Assembly: GCA_041191405.1 (NCBI GenBank)
Contig: JBEEOW010000009.1
Span: 62,001-126,000 of the forward strand
Origin: JBEEOW01 sp041191405
Lineage (GTDB): Bacteria; Bacteroidota; Bacteroidia; Cytophagales; UBA9547
DNA: 64,000 nucleotides
Reading direction: 5' to 3'
The notes beneath the pieces are model-generated. The model saw only the letters and a program-made list of their open reading frames with translations, made no database searches and was not told the DNA's origin. Position 1 is the stretch's first letter. Each line of letters starts with the position of its first letter. The position numbers and the translations under genes are program-made. Shown one piece after another: positions 34,258 through 43,068 of this stretch.

Positions 34258-35469
34258 TTAATATGTCCAAACCAAATTACCTGTAATGCCTACTCCAGCA
34301 TATTGTTTTGGAGCAATTATTCCTTCAATGGCACTCATTTGTAATTGCAGTTTTAGATGTTTGTTTATTGCCCTTAGGTCGGTATTTAAATTAAAATAAG
34401 TATCAAAACCAGCTAAGCCTCCAAAAGCAATACCTAGTTGAGGTTCAAACCACGATTTTAATTTATAGCCTACAAATACATAACTTAATGATTTATAAGG
34501 CATAAAAAGTACATATTGAGTTCCTGCTTTTATTGATAGCTTATTGAAATTGTGTTTGTAATCAACCCAAATTGGCGTTGGGGTTTTTATAATTTCTGAT
34601 TTTAATGTTTGTTTTACATCAAAAACTGAATCAATATTTTGAAAGTCTGATCCTCCCAAACTCGAACTTGATAAATTAAAAATATCATTAATCGCTAAGC
34701 CAGTAAAATGATAATTATTGTTGATATTATATTGACGTACAGAGTTATAACTTATAAATCCTAAATCAGCAAAACCGAAATTTAAGGTACTATTTTTAAA
34801 CTGTTTGGTACTTTGCCATGAAAATGAAAACCCCATATTTCGAGTATAAGGGTTTAATTGACGTATTTTTAAATCAATATTTGCATCTAAATACTCACCA
34901 TCTTTGGCAGTAAATAAAGAGGTGTTTTTCATTTCATATATTTGTAACTGACTAGCATTTAGAATATTTACAGAAAATTCATTAAACCAATTTTTAGCTT
35001 TAAACTGATAACCAATACCTAGTTTTTGGTATTGAAAAGCATAAACATTGTTATTGCCTAGGTTAATAGTTTGGTTTTCAAATTGTTTGTTACCATTAAA
35101 TGCAAGTTGAAGTGCTTTTTCGGTTAAATTACTGGTATTGAATCTATTATTTGCAATTGAGATAGCAATTAAACCATTTTTTGATTTAATGTATTGTTTT
35201 ATTCCCGAAGTATAAGCTAAACCAGCAACATTGTTATCAGCGTTTAAATTTGATAGCAAATTGGTTTTAAACTGATTATCTAACTCGTCGCCACTTGCAA
35301 CCAATTTTTGAAATTCGTAAGTAGTAAGTACATTTGAATTGTAATAATAACTACCTGAAAATACAGTAGATACACTTGTATCCATTGGGTTTTCAAAAGT
35401 AAATATTTGTGCATTTGCCAAAATATTGACCAACAATATGATGGGTAAAAGTAATAGCTTTTTTATCAT
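34258..35469 (-). CDS. DUF5723-like outer-membrane protein
   Basis: A 403-residue protein starting MIKKLLLLPIILLVNILANAQ, a good signal peptide. The mature part has many short amphipathic strands (GLAYTSGIKQYIKS, VYAFQYQKLGIGYQF, LNFGFADLGFISYN, IKAGTQYVLFMPY) and ends GVGITGNLVWTY with an aromatic last residue, so it should be a beta-barrel. The layout resembles DUF5723 proteins of Bacteroidota. The ATG at 35469 lies one base after the stop of the upstream lipoprotein gene. Confidence 0.72.
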   Translation of the reverse strand: MIKKLLLLPIILLVNILANAQIFTFENPMDTSVSTVFSGSYYYNSNVLTTYEFQKLVASGDELDNQFKTNLLSNLNADNNVAGLAYTSGIKQYIKSKNGLIAISIANNRFNTSNLTEKALQLAFNGNKQFENQTINLGNNNVYAFQYQKLGIGYQFKAKNWFNEFSVNILNASQLQIYEMKNTSLFTAKDGEYLDANIDLKIRQLNPYTRNMGFSFSWQSTKQFKNSTLNFGFADLGFISYNSVRQYNINNNYHFTGLAINDIFNLSSSSLGGSDFQNIDSVFDVKQTLKSEIIKTPTPIWVDYKHNFNKLSIKAGTQYVLFMPYKSLSYVFVGYKLKSWFEPQLGIAFGGLAGFDTYFNLNTDLRAINKHLKLQLQMSAIEGIIAPKQYAGVGITGNLVWTY

Positions 35470-35470
35470 A

Positions 35471-37579
35471 TTATTCGTTGGTTTTAATTGTGTATTCAAA
35501 ATCTCCACTTAAAACTAAATTTAACTTGTAGTTGCTGTAAAACTTCACAAATTTTTGAGCTGGTGTTTGCAATGCCACTTTAAAATACACTTTTTTAGCA
35601 GATTTTATATTATTGAACTGTGCAGCTGTAAAAGGAAAACTAGTTACTGATTTTACAAGATTACTTACTTTTCCATTTATGTCGCTTGATGCAGGTAAAA
35701 TATTATCAACTGTTGTAAGTGAATCTGTTAGCTTATTATCTTTATCTAAAAAGTATAAAGTAGGTTTGGCATTTAAAGGGAAACCATTTTCTACTATTAA
35801 TTTGAAACTACCAGCACCAATATTGTTTAAGTTATTGTTTTCAGCAATTGAAAAATCAGAAGTATCTCTCAGTGTCCAATCTTTTATCTCGATATTCAAT
35901 GGTACAGTTAATTCAAGTTCTGGAGTAATTACACTTTCTTTTTTCAAGAAGTTGTCGTACACCTTAGTTCCAGAAGGATTCAGTTTTACTTGTACATTGT
36001 ACTTAATTTTATCTGGCAAAACACTAACCAATTGATTTAAATTGGAATTAGTTTCATTGATAGGAATGGTAGTTGGTACGATAGTGAACGGATTATCAGT
36101 TGCTTTTGCGATAGTATAAAATGAAGTTGCAGCTGGTCCGTTTAAACTTAGCGATGAATTTTTGGTAGTGTTTTCAGCTGTGAAATTATTGATTTTTGTT
36201 TCAAGTGGAACACCGATACCGTTATTTATTTTCAAACTTAAATTCGCCTTTTCAAAGTTAACTACCGATGAATTGTATTTTTTAAACTCTTCAATTACAG
36301 TTTCTCCACTAATAGAAATGGTAGTATCTCCAAGATAACCAGTTGCTTCGGCTGCAACCAAATCTTTCATTGTTAAGTTAACCTTTAAATAATCAGCAAG
36401 GGTTAAATGTCTAATTTTTCCATTTGACTCTATTCTACCAACTAAAATACTTTGAAAAGTATTCACAGTATCAATATATGAGGTAATTACGCCATTGGTC
36501 CAAATTGCTTTTTTTGATAAATCTAAATTCCAGTCTGTAAAATCAAAAACTTTATCATATAAAGCAGCAGCACTTGGAGTAGCTGGATTTACTTTTTCGG
36601 AAGTAGTAAACGGAACCCCACCTGCTGTAATGCTTGGAATGATATAATCAAAATACAAGGTATCTTGGGCTGTGCTTTCAACATGAATTACTACTTTGCC
36701 CGACTTTAATTTTGTGTTTTTAATTTCATATTTCCCCATTTTTTTAAATGAGATATTGGTTTTTTCGTCAATAACATTTTGAGGAGGAAACACTGCTTCT
36801 GCATCAGAAACGGTTATCTCAGAAAGAGTTAAATCAATAGTTATCGCAGCAGAGGTATCAATAATTTCAGTTTTTAAGCGGTCTGTATTTGCAAGCATTT
36901 TTTTAATTAAAGCTTGCAGTGTACTTTCAACGGTTTTTCCATCTAGATTTTCACTAAATACGCTTGTTGCTCCTTTACCAATTATTTGAAGGTTGTCTTT
37001 AGAAATTACAGTATCAGTTCTGATTTTGTTAATTAATCTGAAAGATGCATCCATAATATCAACAGGCAAATCATTAGTAATTTCAACAGTTAATGTACCG
37101 GTTTTTATAGTAGCTATTTTAAAAAAAGCACTTGCATCATAATCAAGCGGACCAATCGGTCCTAAATCTAATGTTTGAGGAAGTAGGCCAGCTACAAATG
37201 GGTCGATAGTAGTACCGTGACTATTAGTTATTAAGCCTCCAAGTGGGTTATTTGCCAATAATTGCCCAAGAGTAAATTTCCTTTGAATTTTGTTACCATT
37301 GATTTTTAATTTTTGTAGATTATAACTTTGGTCAAATGGAATTTCTTCAAATTTTATGAGTGTATCAAATGAAATGCCTTCAAATGGAATAGAGGTAACT
37401 AAGCTTAATGAAGAATCTTGATTGGTTGAAATTAAAGTATCTTTTAAAAAATTATTTAAATCAAGTTTTGTGTTTGCCACAGGTACTAACACATTTGATT
37501 TCCATGAAGGGTTTTCAACTTTTCTAATACAAGCATTTAATAGTAAGGCTGTTAGTAGTAAAATAATATATTTTGGCAT
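35471..37579 (-). CDS. Large lipoprotein of unknown function
   Basis: A 702-residue protein with a lipobox LLNAC (lipid Cys at residue 17). The mature protein is beta-rich and Thr/Asn/Lys-rich with repeated immunoglobulin-like strands; no catalytic motif is recognisable. It probably sits on the outer membrane. With the DUF5723-like barrel encoded 1 bp downstream it forms a two-gene unit, which suggests the two products work together, perhaps as a barrel-lipoprotein complex (inference). No named family recognised. Confidence 0.75.
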   Translation of the reverse strand: MPKYIILLLTALLLNACIRKVENPSWKSNVLVPVANTKLDLNNFLKDTLISTNQDSSLSLVTSIPFEGISFDTLIKFEEIPFDQSYNLQKLKINGNKIQRKFTLGQLLANNPLGGLITNSHGTTIDPFVAGLLPQTLDLGPIGPLDYDASAFFKIATIKTGTLTVEITNDLPVDIMDASFRLINKIRTDTVISKDNLQIIGKGATSVFSENLDGKTVESTLQALIKKMLANTDRLKTEIIDTSAAITIDLTLSEITVSDAEAVFPPQNVIDEKTNISFKKMGKYEIKNTKLKSGKVVIHVESTAQDTLYFDYIIPSITAGGVPFTTSEKVNPATPSAAALYDKVFDFTDWNLDLSKKAIWTNGVITSYIDTVNTFQSILVGRIESNGKIRHLTLADYLKVNLTMKDLVAAEATGYLGDTTISISGETVIEEFKKYNSSVVNFEKANLSLKINNGIGVPLETKINNFTAENTTKNSSLSLNGPAATSFYTIAKATDNPFTIVPTTIPINETNSNLNQLVSVLPDKIKYNVQVKLNPSGTKVYDNFLKKESVITPELELTVPLNIEIKDWTLRDTSDFSIAENNNLNNIGAGSFKLIVENGFPLNAKPTLYFLDKDNKLTDSLTTVDNILPASSDINGKVSNLVKSVTSFPFTAAQFNNIKSAKKVYFKVALQTPAQKFVKFYSNYKLNLVLSGDFEYTIKTNE

Positions 37580-37720
37580 AATACTAAAGTTGAATTTGTG
37601 CTAATATATATATAATTAATGCAAAAAGTAAGTTTGTGTAGCTAAGCTAATAATAAAAAGGTATTTTCAATACCATTCTTATAAATTAATATATTATTTA
37701 ACTTATTCATGCCAATGGTA

Positions 37721-37758
37721 AATAAAACCACTAAGAATTCTTTCTTAGCAGTTTTATT
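37721..37758 (-). terminator. Possible terminator at the end of the RluA-type gene
   Basis: AATAAAACCACTAAGAA (37721-37737) pairs with 37742-37758 with two mismatches and a 4-nt loop. The stem includes the stop codon of the minus-strand pseudouridine synthase gene. The U tract after it on the minus strand is weak. Confidence 0.4.
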
Positions 37759-38447
37759 AGTACTTCTAAATCTTTAGGATAATCAGCAGATGCTTCAATT
37801 ACTTCACCTGTTGGAAGCGTAATTTTTAAGGTACGAGCATGTAACGCAAAACGATTAATCATTGGGCGTTCTTCTTCGTCTTTGGCAAGTCTGAATTTCT
37901 TTTTAATCTGCGATTGATATGGGAAAACGCCACCGTATTGTGAATCAGCGGTAATTGAGGCTTTTTGTGTAGCCAAGTGAATTCTGATTTGGTGCATACG
38001 TCCGGTTAATGGCTTGCACTCAACCAAAGTATGTTTTTTGTAAACCTCTAATGTATTGAAAACAGTTTCAGCAGGTTTGCCTTCTTTTTTATCAATTTTA
38101 ACAATACCAATTGGTAAAGGTAAAATAGGTAAATTAACAGTTAACTCATTGAAATTGTGAATACCATCACTAACAGCATGGTATAATTTAGTAACTCTAC
38201 GGTGTTCAAAAGCCATAGAAGCTGTGCGGTAAGCTTCAGGGTTTTTAGCAATCAATAACACACCAGAAGTTTCTTTATCAAGTCTGTGGCAAAGTTGTAA
38301 ATGTTCACTATGTTCTTTAGCAAGTTTTAAAATACTCAAGCCTTCGCCAGTACGTTCATCAAGCGATGCAACCAAGTGAGGTTTGTTAATAAAAATAAAA
38401 TCAGGTGTTTCTGATACAACGAGCGAATCAAAAGTGAGTTTTGCCAT
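37731..38447 (-). CDS. RluA-family pseudouridine synthase
   Basis: A 238-residue protein from ATG at 38447 (MAKLTFDSLVVSETPDFIFINKP). The catalytic motif HRLDKETSGVLL contains the active-site Asp, and VTKLYHAV and LTGRMHQIRIHLA match the RluA fold. There is no N-terminal S4 domain. These enzymes convert specific uridines in rRNA or tRNA to pseudouridine; the target is not deducible here. The frame is open 38 codons further upstream, but that extension has no family match and overlaps the repeat region. Confidence 0.9.
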   Translation of the reverse strand: MAKLTFDSLVVSETPDFIFINKPHLVASLDERTGEGLSILKLAKEHSEHLQLCHRLDKETSGVLLIAKNPEAYRTASMAFEHRRVTKLYHAVSDGIHNFNELTVNLPILPLPIGIVKIDKKEGKPAETVFNTLEVYKKHTLVECKPLTGRMHQIRIHLATQKASITADSQYGGVFPYQSQIKKKFRLAKDEEERPMINRFALHARTLKITLPTGEVIEASADYPKDLEVLIKLLRKNS

Positions 38448-38525
38448 TAATACTTTGTTATTTACACAAAAGTACCAAATAAATAGGAATAGACAATTAT
38501 TTATAAGTTTAAGATGTTCCTTGCG

Positions 38526-38636
38526 AAAAATAGCATTTACTTTGGTTTCGGCTACGCTCAACCCCCGTAAACGCTATTTTTAGTGTAAACAATACTCGAA
38601 AACGGTCACTGAGCGTAGTCGAAGTGTGAGTTTTCG
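38526..38636. repeat. REP-like palindromic extragenic element
   Basis: Three nested or adjacent inverted repeats in a non-coding gap. AAAAATAGCATTTAC (38526-38540) pairs with 38567-38581 (14 of 15). TTCGGCTACGCTCA (38547-38560) is an inverted copy of TGAGCGTAGTCGAA (38610-38623; 13 of 14). CGAAAAC at 38597-38603 pairs with GTTTTCG at 38630-38636. The CACTGAGCGTAGTCGAAGTG word is one I recall as a common dispersed repeat in flavobacterial genomes. The rest of the 38448-38810 gap is AT-rich without genes. Confidence 0.65.
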
Positions 38637-38706
38637 CTGGACAAATTCTCATCTTAAAAAACTTAATTCAAAAATTTTCGTTACAAACACATTCATTCAT
38701 ATATAC

Positions 38707-38734
38707 TTGATTAATTGTAAGTTTACTACTTTTG
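38707..38734 (+). promoter_or_regulatory. Possible promoter for the AsmA-YfiR-Sia region
   Basis: TTG at 38707-38709, a 17-bp spacer, and TACTTTTG at 38727-38734 match the Bacteroidota TTG / TAnnTTTG arrangement. The first start codon (TTG 38811) lies about 75 bp downstream. Confidence 0.42.
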
Positions 38735-38810
38735 TTTAAAGTAATTGTTAAAATGTTTGCTTTAAATATACTTAAAATTATATCTTTATGACAGAAAGAA
38801 TAGTTGACAT

Positions 38811-41318
38811 TTGAAATTACTTCGTAACATATTCCTTTATTTGATTTTATTCCTGATAGTCAGCGTATCAGGAGTGGTTTCGTATGTGTATTTTAATCAA
38901 GATGCAATTATTGCCAGAGGAATTGTTGAAGCAAATAAATATTTAAAAGCACCAGTTTCTGTAGGTAAAATCTCTCTTTCACTTTTTGATAGATTTCCGC
39001 AGGTTGCTATTAAGTTTGAAAACATCACTATTCAAGAATCTATCCCCGAAAGTAAAGCTCATTTATTAAATGCTAAAAAACTTTATTTGTCTTTTGATGT
39101 AATAAAAGTAATTCAAAAACAATATGTTATCAGTGAAATTCATATCGCCAACGGCAATATTTTGGTTCGAACAGATTCGCTTGGTCGCCATAATTTTGAT
39201 ATCATAAAAAAAGATTCAACCCAAAAAACTCAAAACAAAAACCAAGGTTTTGCACTCAAAAATATAAGTTTAGAGGATATAAGTGTAATTTATAAAAACG
39301 AAGGCAAAAATACAGAAATCAGTTTATATACTTCAAAAACTATTGCTTCATTAAAAAACAAAAAAGGTTTTACAGAAATTGCTTTGGATGGAGCTTTTAA
39401 AATGCATCAAGTTGGATTGGGCGAGCATACTTATTTCAAAGAAAAAAACCTCTCATTAAAATCAAAACTTAAGTTTGATGCCAACAAACATACTTTTGAA
39501 ATTTTGCCAACCTCACTCAATGTTGAAGGTTCACGATTTGAACTTACAGGATTATTTGATAGTGGCGAAAATCCACATTTAAATATTGATATTGAGGGAA
39601 TTAATACAAATATTCAAACATTATTATCTTTACTTTCAAAACAGATTTACGATAAAGTAAGTATGTACGAAAGCAAAGGAATTGTTTATTTTAAAGGAAA
39701 TATAAACGGAAGTATGGCTACTGGTTCTCAACCAGATATCAAAATTCAGTTTGGTTGTCAAAACGCTTCTTTTTTCCATCCACAACTTAAAAAAGCACTA
39801 CAAAATACCTCATTTCAAGGCGATTTTGAAAATATTGCTGGTAAAACAAAACTCCAAATTGTTGATTTAGTATCCACACTTGACGGCAAAAAAATTGAAG
39901 CTGATATAGTTTTAGAGGATTTCAAGGACCCAAAACTTTCACTTAATCTAAATGCAAATTTAAATATTGCTTCTATTGCAAGTTTTTATCCAATTCCTAA
40001 AATTCAGAATCCAAAAGGAGATTTAGGAATCGATTTTTATTTCAGCGGTAAACTTGCAGATTTAAAAACCAACGAAGGCAAAAAACACATTGATGCAAGT
40101 GGCGAAATAAATATTAACAATTTGTCTTTTAATTTCCATAACAAACCGTTTTTATTTAACGACTTCAATATCAATGCAGTATTTAATAAAAATGATGTTT
40201 CGTTTAACTCATTTACAGGTAAAATTGGCAAAACAGATGTTGCTTTAGATGGTTTTTTTAAAAATATTATACCTTATTTATTGGTGCCTGATGAACCATT
40301 GTTGATTAGAGCAAATGGAAAAAGTACAAATGTTGATTTAGATGAATTACTTACTGCAACTGGTACTGAGTTAACAAAAACTGAGGAAACAAAAAGCAAT
40401 CAACCCAAAGAAGCCTACAAATTGTCGGTTTCGCCAAATTTACTTTTAGATATCAATTGTGATATTGAAAAACTTAAATTTAGAAAATTTAAAGCATCTG
40501 ATATTCGAGGTAACTTACAGTTAGAGAATGGATTAATCTCCATGAATAACATGAAAATCACTTTAGCAGGAAGTAAAATAGAAGCTTCTGCAAGTTTAGA
40601 TACTAAAGTAAAAGAAAAAATGGTTTTCCAAACAAAAACCAAATTACGCAATATTGATGCTGATTCGGTTTTTCATTTATTTGAAGAGTTTGACCAAAAA
40701 TTTATTACTTCTAAAAACCTAAAAGGTAAATTAAATAGTGATTTACAAGTGTATTTAGAATTAGATAAAAATTTAAATATAAACTCTAAATCAGTGCTTG
40801 CTGATGTTGATTTAACAATTATTAATGGACAATTAATCAATTTTGAACCAATTCAAAAACTCTCAAAATTTGTTGATGATGAGGAATTAAAAAACATCAA
40901 ATTCAAAGAAATTAAAAATTCATTCCATATTGAAAATCAGAAAATAATTATTCCCGAAATGGTAATTCGTTCAAACTTAAATACCATAAGTGTTTCAGGG
41001 ACACATACCTTTGCTAACCAAATGGATTATCGAATCAAAATCCAGTTAAAAAATTATAAAAAGAAAAACACTGCCGAAGAGGAAACTGCAATGGAAACAG
41101 CTCCCACAGGAACTACTTTGTTTTTGAAACTTACTGGTACTCCACCTAATATCAAAATAGCTTACGATACTAAATCTGTAGCTAAGAAAATTGTTCAAAA
41201 GATGGATGAAGAAAAGAAGGAGTTTTTGGATATTTTTAAGAAAAAAACCAAAGAACAAAAACAAGTTAATCCTAATAAAAAAGTAGAAATTGATACAGAA
41301 AACGAAATTGAATTCTAG
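38811..41318 (+). CDS. AsmA family protein
   Basis: An 835-residue protein with one N-terminal membrane helix (IFLYLILFLIVSVSGVVSYVYF) and a large extracytoplasmic part. The start ARGIVEANKYLKAPVSVGKISLSLFDRFPQVAIKFENI is the standard AsmA opening. Repeated LKNISLEDISVIYKN-type beta segments follow, and near the end comes an AsmA C-terminal region (SNLNTISVSGTHTFANQMDYRIKIQL), then a Lys/Glu-rich tail. AsmA-type proteins are bridge-like and thought to move lipids between membranes. It uses a TTG start; no ATG fits in frame nearby. Confidence 0.87.
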   Translation: MKLLRNIFLYLILFLIVSVSGVVSYVYFNQDAIIARGIVEANKYLKAPVSVGKISLSLFDRFPQVAIKFENITIQESIPESKAHLLNAKKLYLSFDVIKVIQKQYVISEIHIANGNILVRTDSLGRHNFDIIKKDSTQKTQNKNQGFALKNISLEDISVIYKNEGKNTEISLYTSKTIASLKNKKGFTEIALDGAFKMHQVGLGEHTYFKEKNLSLKSKLKFDANKHTFEILPTSLNVEGSRFELTGLFDSGENPHLNIDIEGINTNIQTLLSLLSKQIYDKVSMYESKGIVYFKGNINGSMATGSQPDIKIQFGCQNASFFHPQLKKALQNTSFQGDFENIAGKTKLQIVDLVSTLDGKKIEADIVLEDFKDPKLSLNLNANLNIASIASFYPIPKIQNPKGDLGIDFYFSGKLADLKTNEGKKHIDASGEININNLSFNFHNKPFLFNDFNINAVFNKNDVSFNSFTGKIGKTDVALDGFFKNIIPYLLVPDEPLLIRANGKSTNVDLDELLTATGTELTKTEETKSNQPKEAYKLSVSPNLLLDINCDIEKLKFRKFKASDIRGNLQLENGLISMNNMKITLAGSKIEASASLDTKVKEKMVFQTKTKLRNIDADSVFHLFEEFDQKFITSKNLKGKLNSDLQVYLELDKNLNINSKSVLADVDLTIINGQLINFEPIQKLSKFVDDEELKNIKFKEIKNSFHIENQKIIIPEMVIRSNLNTISVSGTHTFANQMDYRIKIQLKNYKKKNTAEEETAMETAPTGTTLFLKLTGTPPNIKIAYDTKSVAKKIVQKMDEEKKEFLDIFKKKTKEQKQVNPNKKVEIDTENEIEF

Positions 41319-41360
41319 AATTACAATCATTTTCAGTATATTGAGATTTTAAAACAAAAT

Positions 41361-41888
41361 ATGCGCAAAAAACTCTACATATTACTTGCCACGCTAGGTT
41401 TTTTAACCTACAGCAGTGATATTTTTGCGCAGGATGCAAACACCAAAATTAAGGCTATTTTTATTTACAATTTTGCTAAATATGTTGAATGGCCACCTCA
41501 AAAAGCAAATAGTGATTTTGTAATAACATTAGTTACTTCAAATACAGGATTAATAAAAGAACTTGAAAAAATGGCTTTAACTTGTAAAGTTGGAAGTCAA
41601 AAAATAGTAATTAAAGTTTGTACTAAACCAAGTGAAATTGGTACTTCAAATTTATTGTTTTTGGGAAATGATAAAGTATCACAAATTGCTGAATATAATA
41701 CTAAATGCCTTGCTAACAATATATTACTTGTAACCGAAGGAACAGGATTAATTAAAAAAGGAGCAATTTTGAGTTTTGTTTATGCAGATAATAAACAACA
41801 ATTTGAGTTAAGTAAAATAAACGCTAAAAAAGCTGGTTTGTACGTGAGTAATAATTTGGCAAACATGGCAAAAACAGTTGAGCAATAA
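41361..41888 (+). CDS. YfiR-like periplasmic protein (DUF4154)
   Basis: A 175-residue secreted protein, with the signal peptide ending near IFAQ (residue 24). The mature start TKIKAIFIYNFAKYVEWPP is the typical YfiR opening, followed by FVITLVTSNTGLIKEL, KIVIKVC, SNLLFLGN and, near the end, GAILSFVYADNKQQFELS. In Pseudomonas, YfiR is a periplasmic repressor of the HAMP-containing diguanylate cyclase YfiN. Here it precedes a TPR protein and a HAMP-containing phosphatase, so it may regulate that phosphatase instead (inference). Confidence 0.87.
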   Translation: MRKKLYILLATLGFLTYSSDIFAQDANTKIKAIFIYNFAKYVEWPPQKANSDFVITLVTSNTGLIKELEKMALTCKVGSQKIVIKVCTKPSEIGTSNLLFLGNDKVSQIAEYNTKCLANNILLVTEGTGLIKKGAILSFVYADNKQQFELSKINAKKAGLYVSNNLANMAKTVEQ

Positions 41889-41889
41889 A

Positions 41890-43065
41890 ATGAATGTTTT
41901 AAAATACATATCACTTGTTATTAGTATTTTAACCTTTGGGTTAATACAAAATAGCTATGCTCAATCAGCAAAAGTACAAGAGGCAATTACAGCTTTACAA
42001 GCTACTGATTATCATAAAGCACAAACGGCTATTGATTTGGCTTCAACTACTTACCCAACAAATAATCAATCAAAAACATGGTATTATAAATCATTTATTT
42101 ACAAAGAATTATACAAAAATACTACCAACAATGACTACGTAACTGCAACTTTATTTTCCGTTGAAAAATGTATTAAACTTGATACAACTCAAAAATATAT
42201 TGCTTCTGTTAAAGAGATAGCAAAATTTGTATTGGCTAGCGAAAAAATAAAATCAACACAATTTTTTAACGAAAAAAATTATAACAAAGCATATTCATCA
42301 TCAATAAATATATTAAAATGGAAATCAACATTACAGTTTCCATTTCCTGATACAACTACAACCTACATTGCAGGTATATCAGCATACAATATTAAAAACA
42401 ACCAAGATGCAATAATTTATCTAAATAAATCTATTGAACTTGCATTTACTAACCCATTGATTTATGCCACTTTAGCAGATATTTATATTCAAAAAAATGA
42501 AATTGAAAATGCTAATAAAATACTAAATCTTGCTACAGATACTTATCCAAGTGATACAGTGTTGGCCAATATAAAAGTTGTACATTTAAAAAATACAAAA
42601 CAAGTAAATGAGTTAATCAATACTTTAAAATTAACTATTCCTCTGTTTAAAAACAGAGTTCCAAAAATGATTTTGTTAGCTAAAACCTATGAAGAGTTAG
42701 CACAAAATGATGAAATTGGTAAAAACTTACATTTACAAAATGCCGAAAAACTATATTTAGAAGTAATAAGTGTTGATGAAAATAATTTAATTGCCAACGC
42801 AGGTTTAGGAATTATTTATTACAACCAAGCAGTTGATATTATAAATAAACAAAATTACGATATTGACGTAGTTGCATTAGATCAAATACAAAACGAGTGT
42901 GTTGTAATTTTTAAGAAAGCTTTGCCATATATGTTAAAAGCATACAATATTGATAAATTGAATTACAACACATTAGAAGGTTTATCTGGTATTTATTTTG
43001 GATTAAATGATATTCCCAATTCAAATAAATACAAGGAAGAGTTAAGTAAAATTAAGAAGAAATAG
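41890..43065 (+). CDS. Secreted TPR-repeat protein
   Basis: A protein of about 391 residues with a signal peptide ending at SYAQ. Helical repeats of TPR type follow: AYSSSINILKWK, YIAGISAYNIKNNQDAIIYL, ATLADIYIQKNEIENANKIL and others. The ATG at 41890, one base after the YfiR stop, is preferred over the overlapping TTG at 41878. It lies between the YfiR-like and phosphatase genes and could be a periplasmic scaffold for them (inference). Confidence 0.83.
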   Translation: MNVLKYISLVISILTFGLIQNSYAQSAKVQEAITALQATDYHKAQTAIDLASTTYPTNNQSKTWYYKSFIYKELYKNTTNNDYVTATLFSVEKCIKLDTTQKYIASVKEIAKFVLASEKIKSTQFFNEKNYNKAYSSSINILKWKSTLQFPFPDTTTTYIAGISAYNIKNNQDAIIYLNKSIELAFTNPLIYATLADIYIQKNEIENANKILNLATDTYPSDTVLANIKVVHLKNTKQVNELINTLKLTIPLFKNRVPKMILLAKTYEELAQNDEIGKNLHLQNAEKLYLEVISVDENNLIANAGLGIIYYNQAVDIINKQNYDIDVVALDQIQNECVVIFKKALPYMLKAYNIDKLNYNTLEGLSGIYFGLNDIPNSNKYKEELSKIKKK

Positions 43066-43068
43066 ATT

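Noticed and set aside
35613..36035. Plus-strand frame of 140 codons
   Set aside because: Antisense shadow of the large lipoprotein gene, low complexity.
38448..38561. Extension of the RluA-type synthase
   Set aside because: The extra 38 residues have no family match and overlap the palindromic element.
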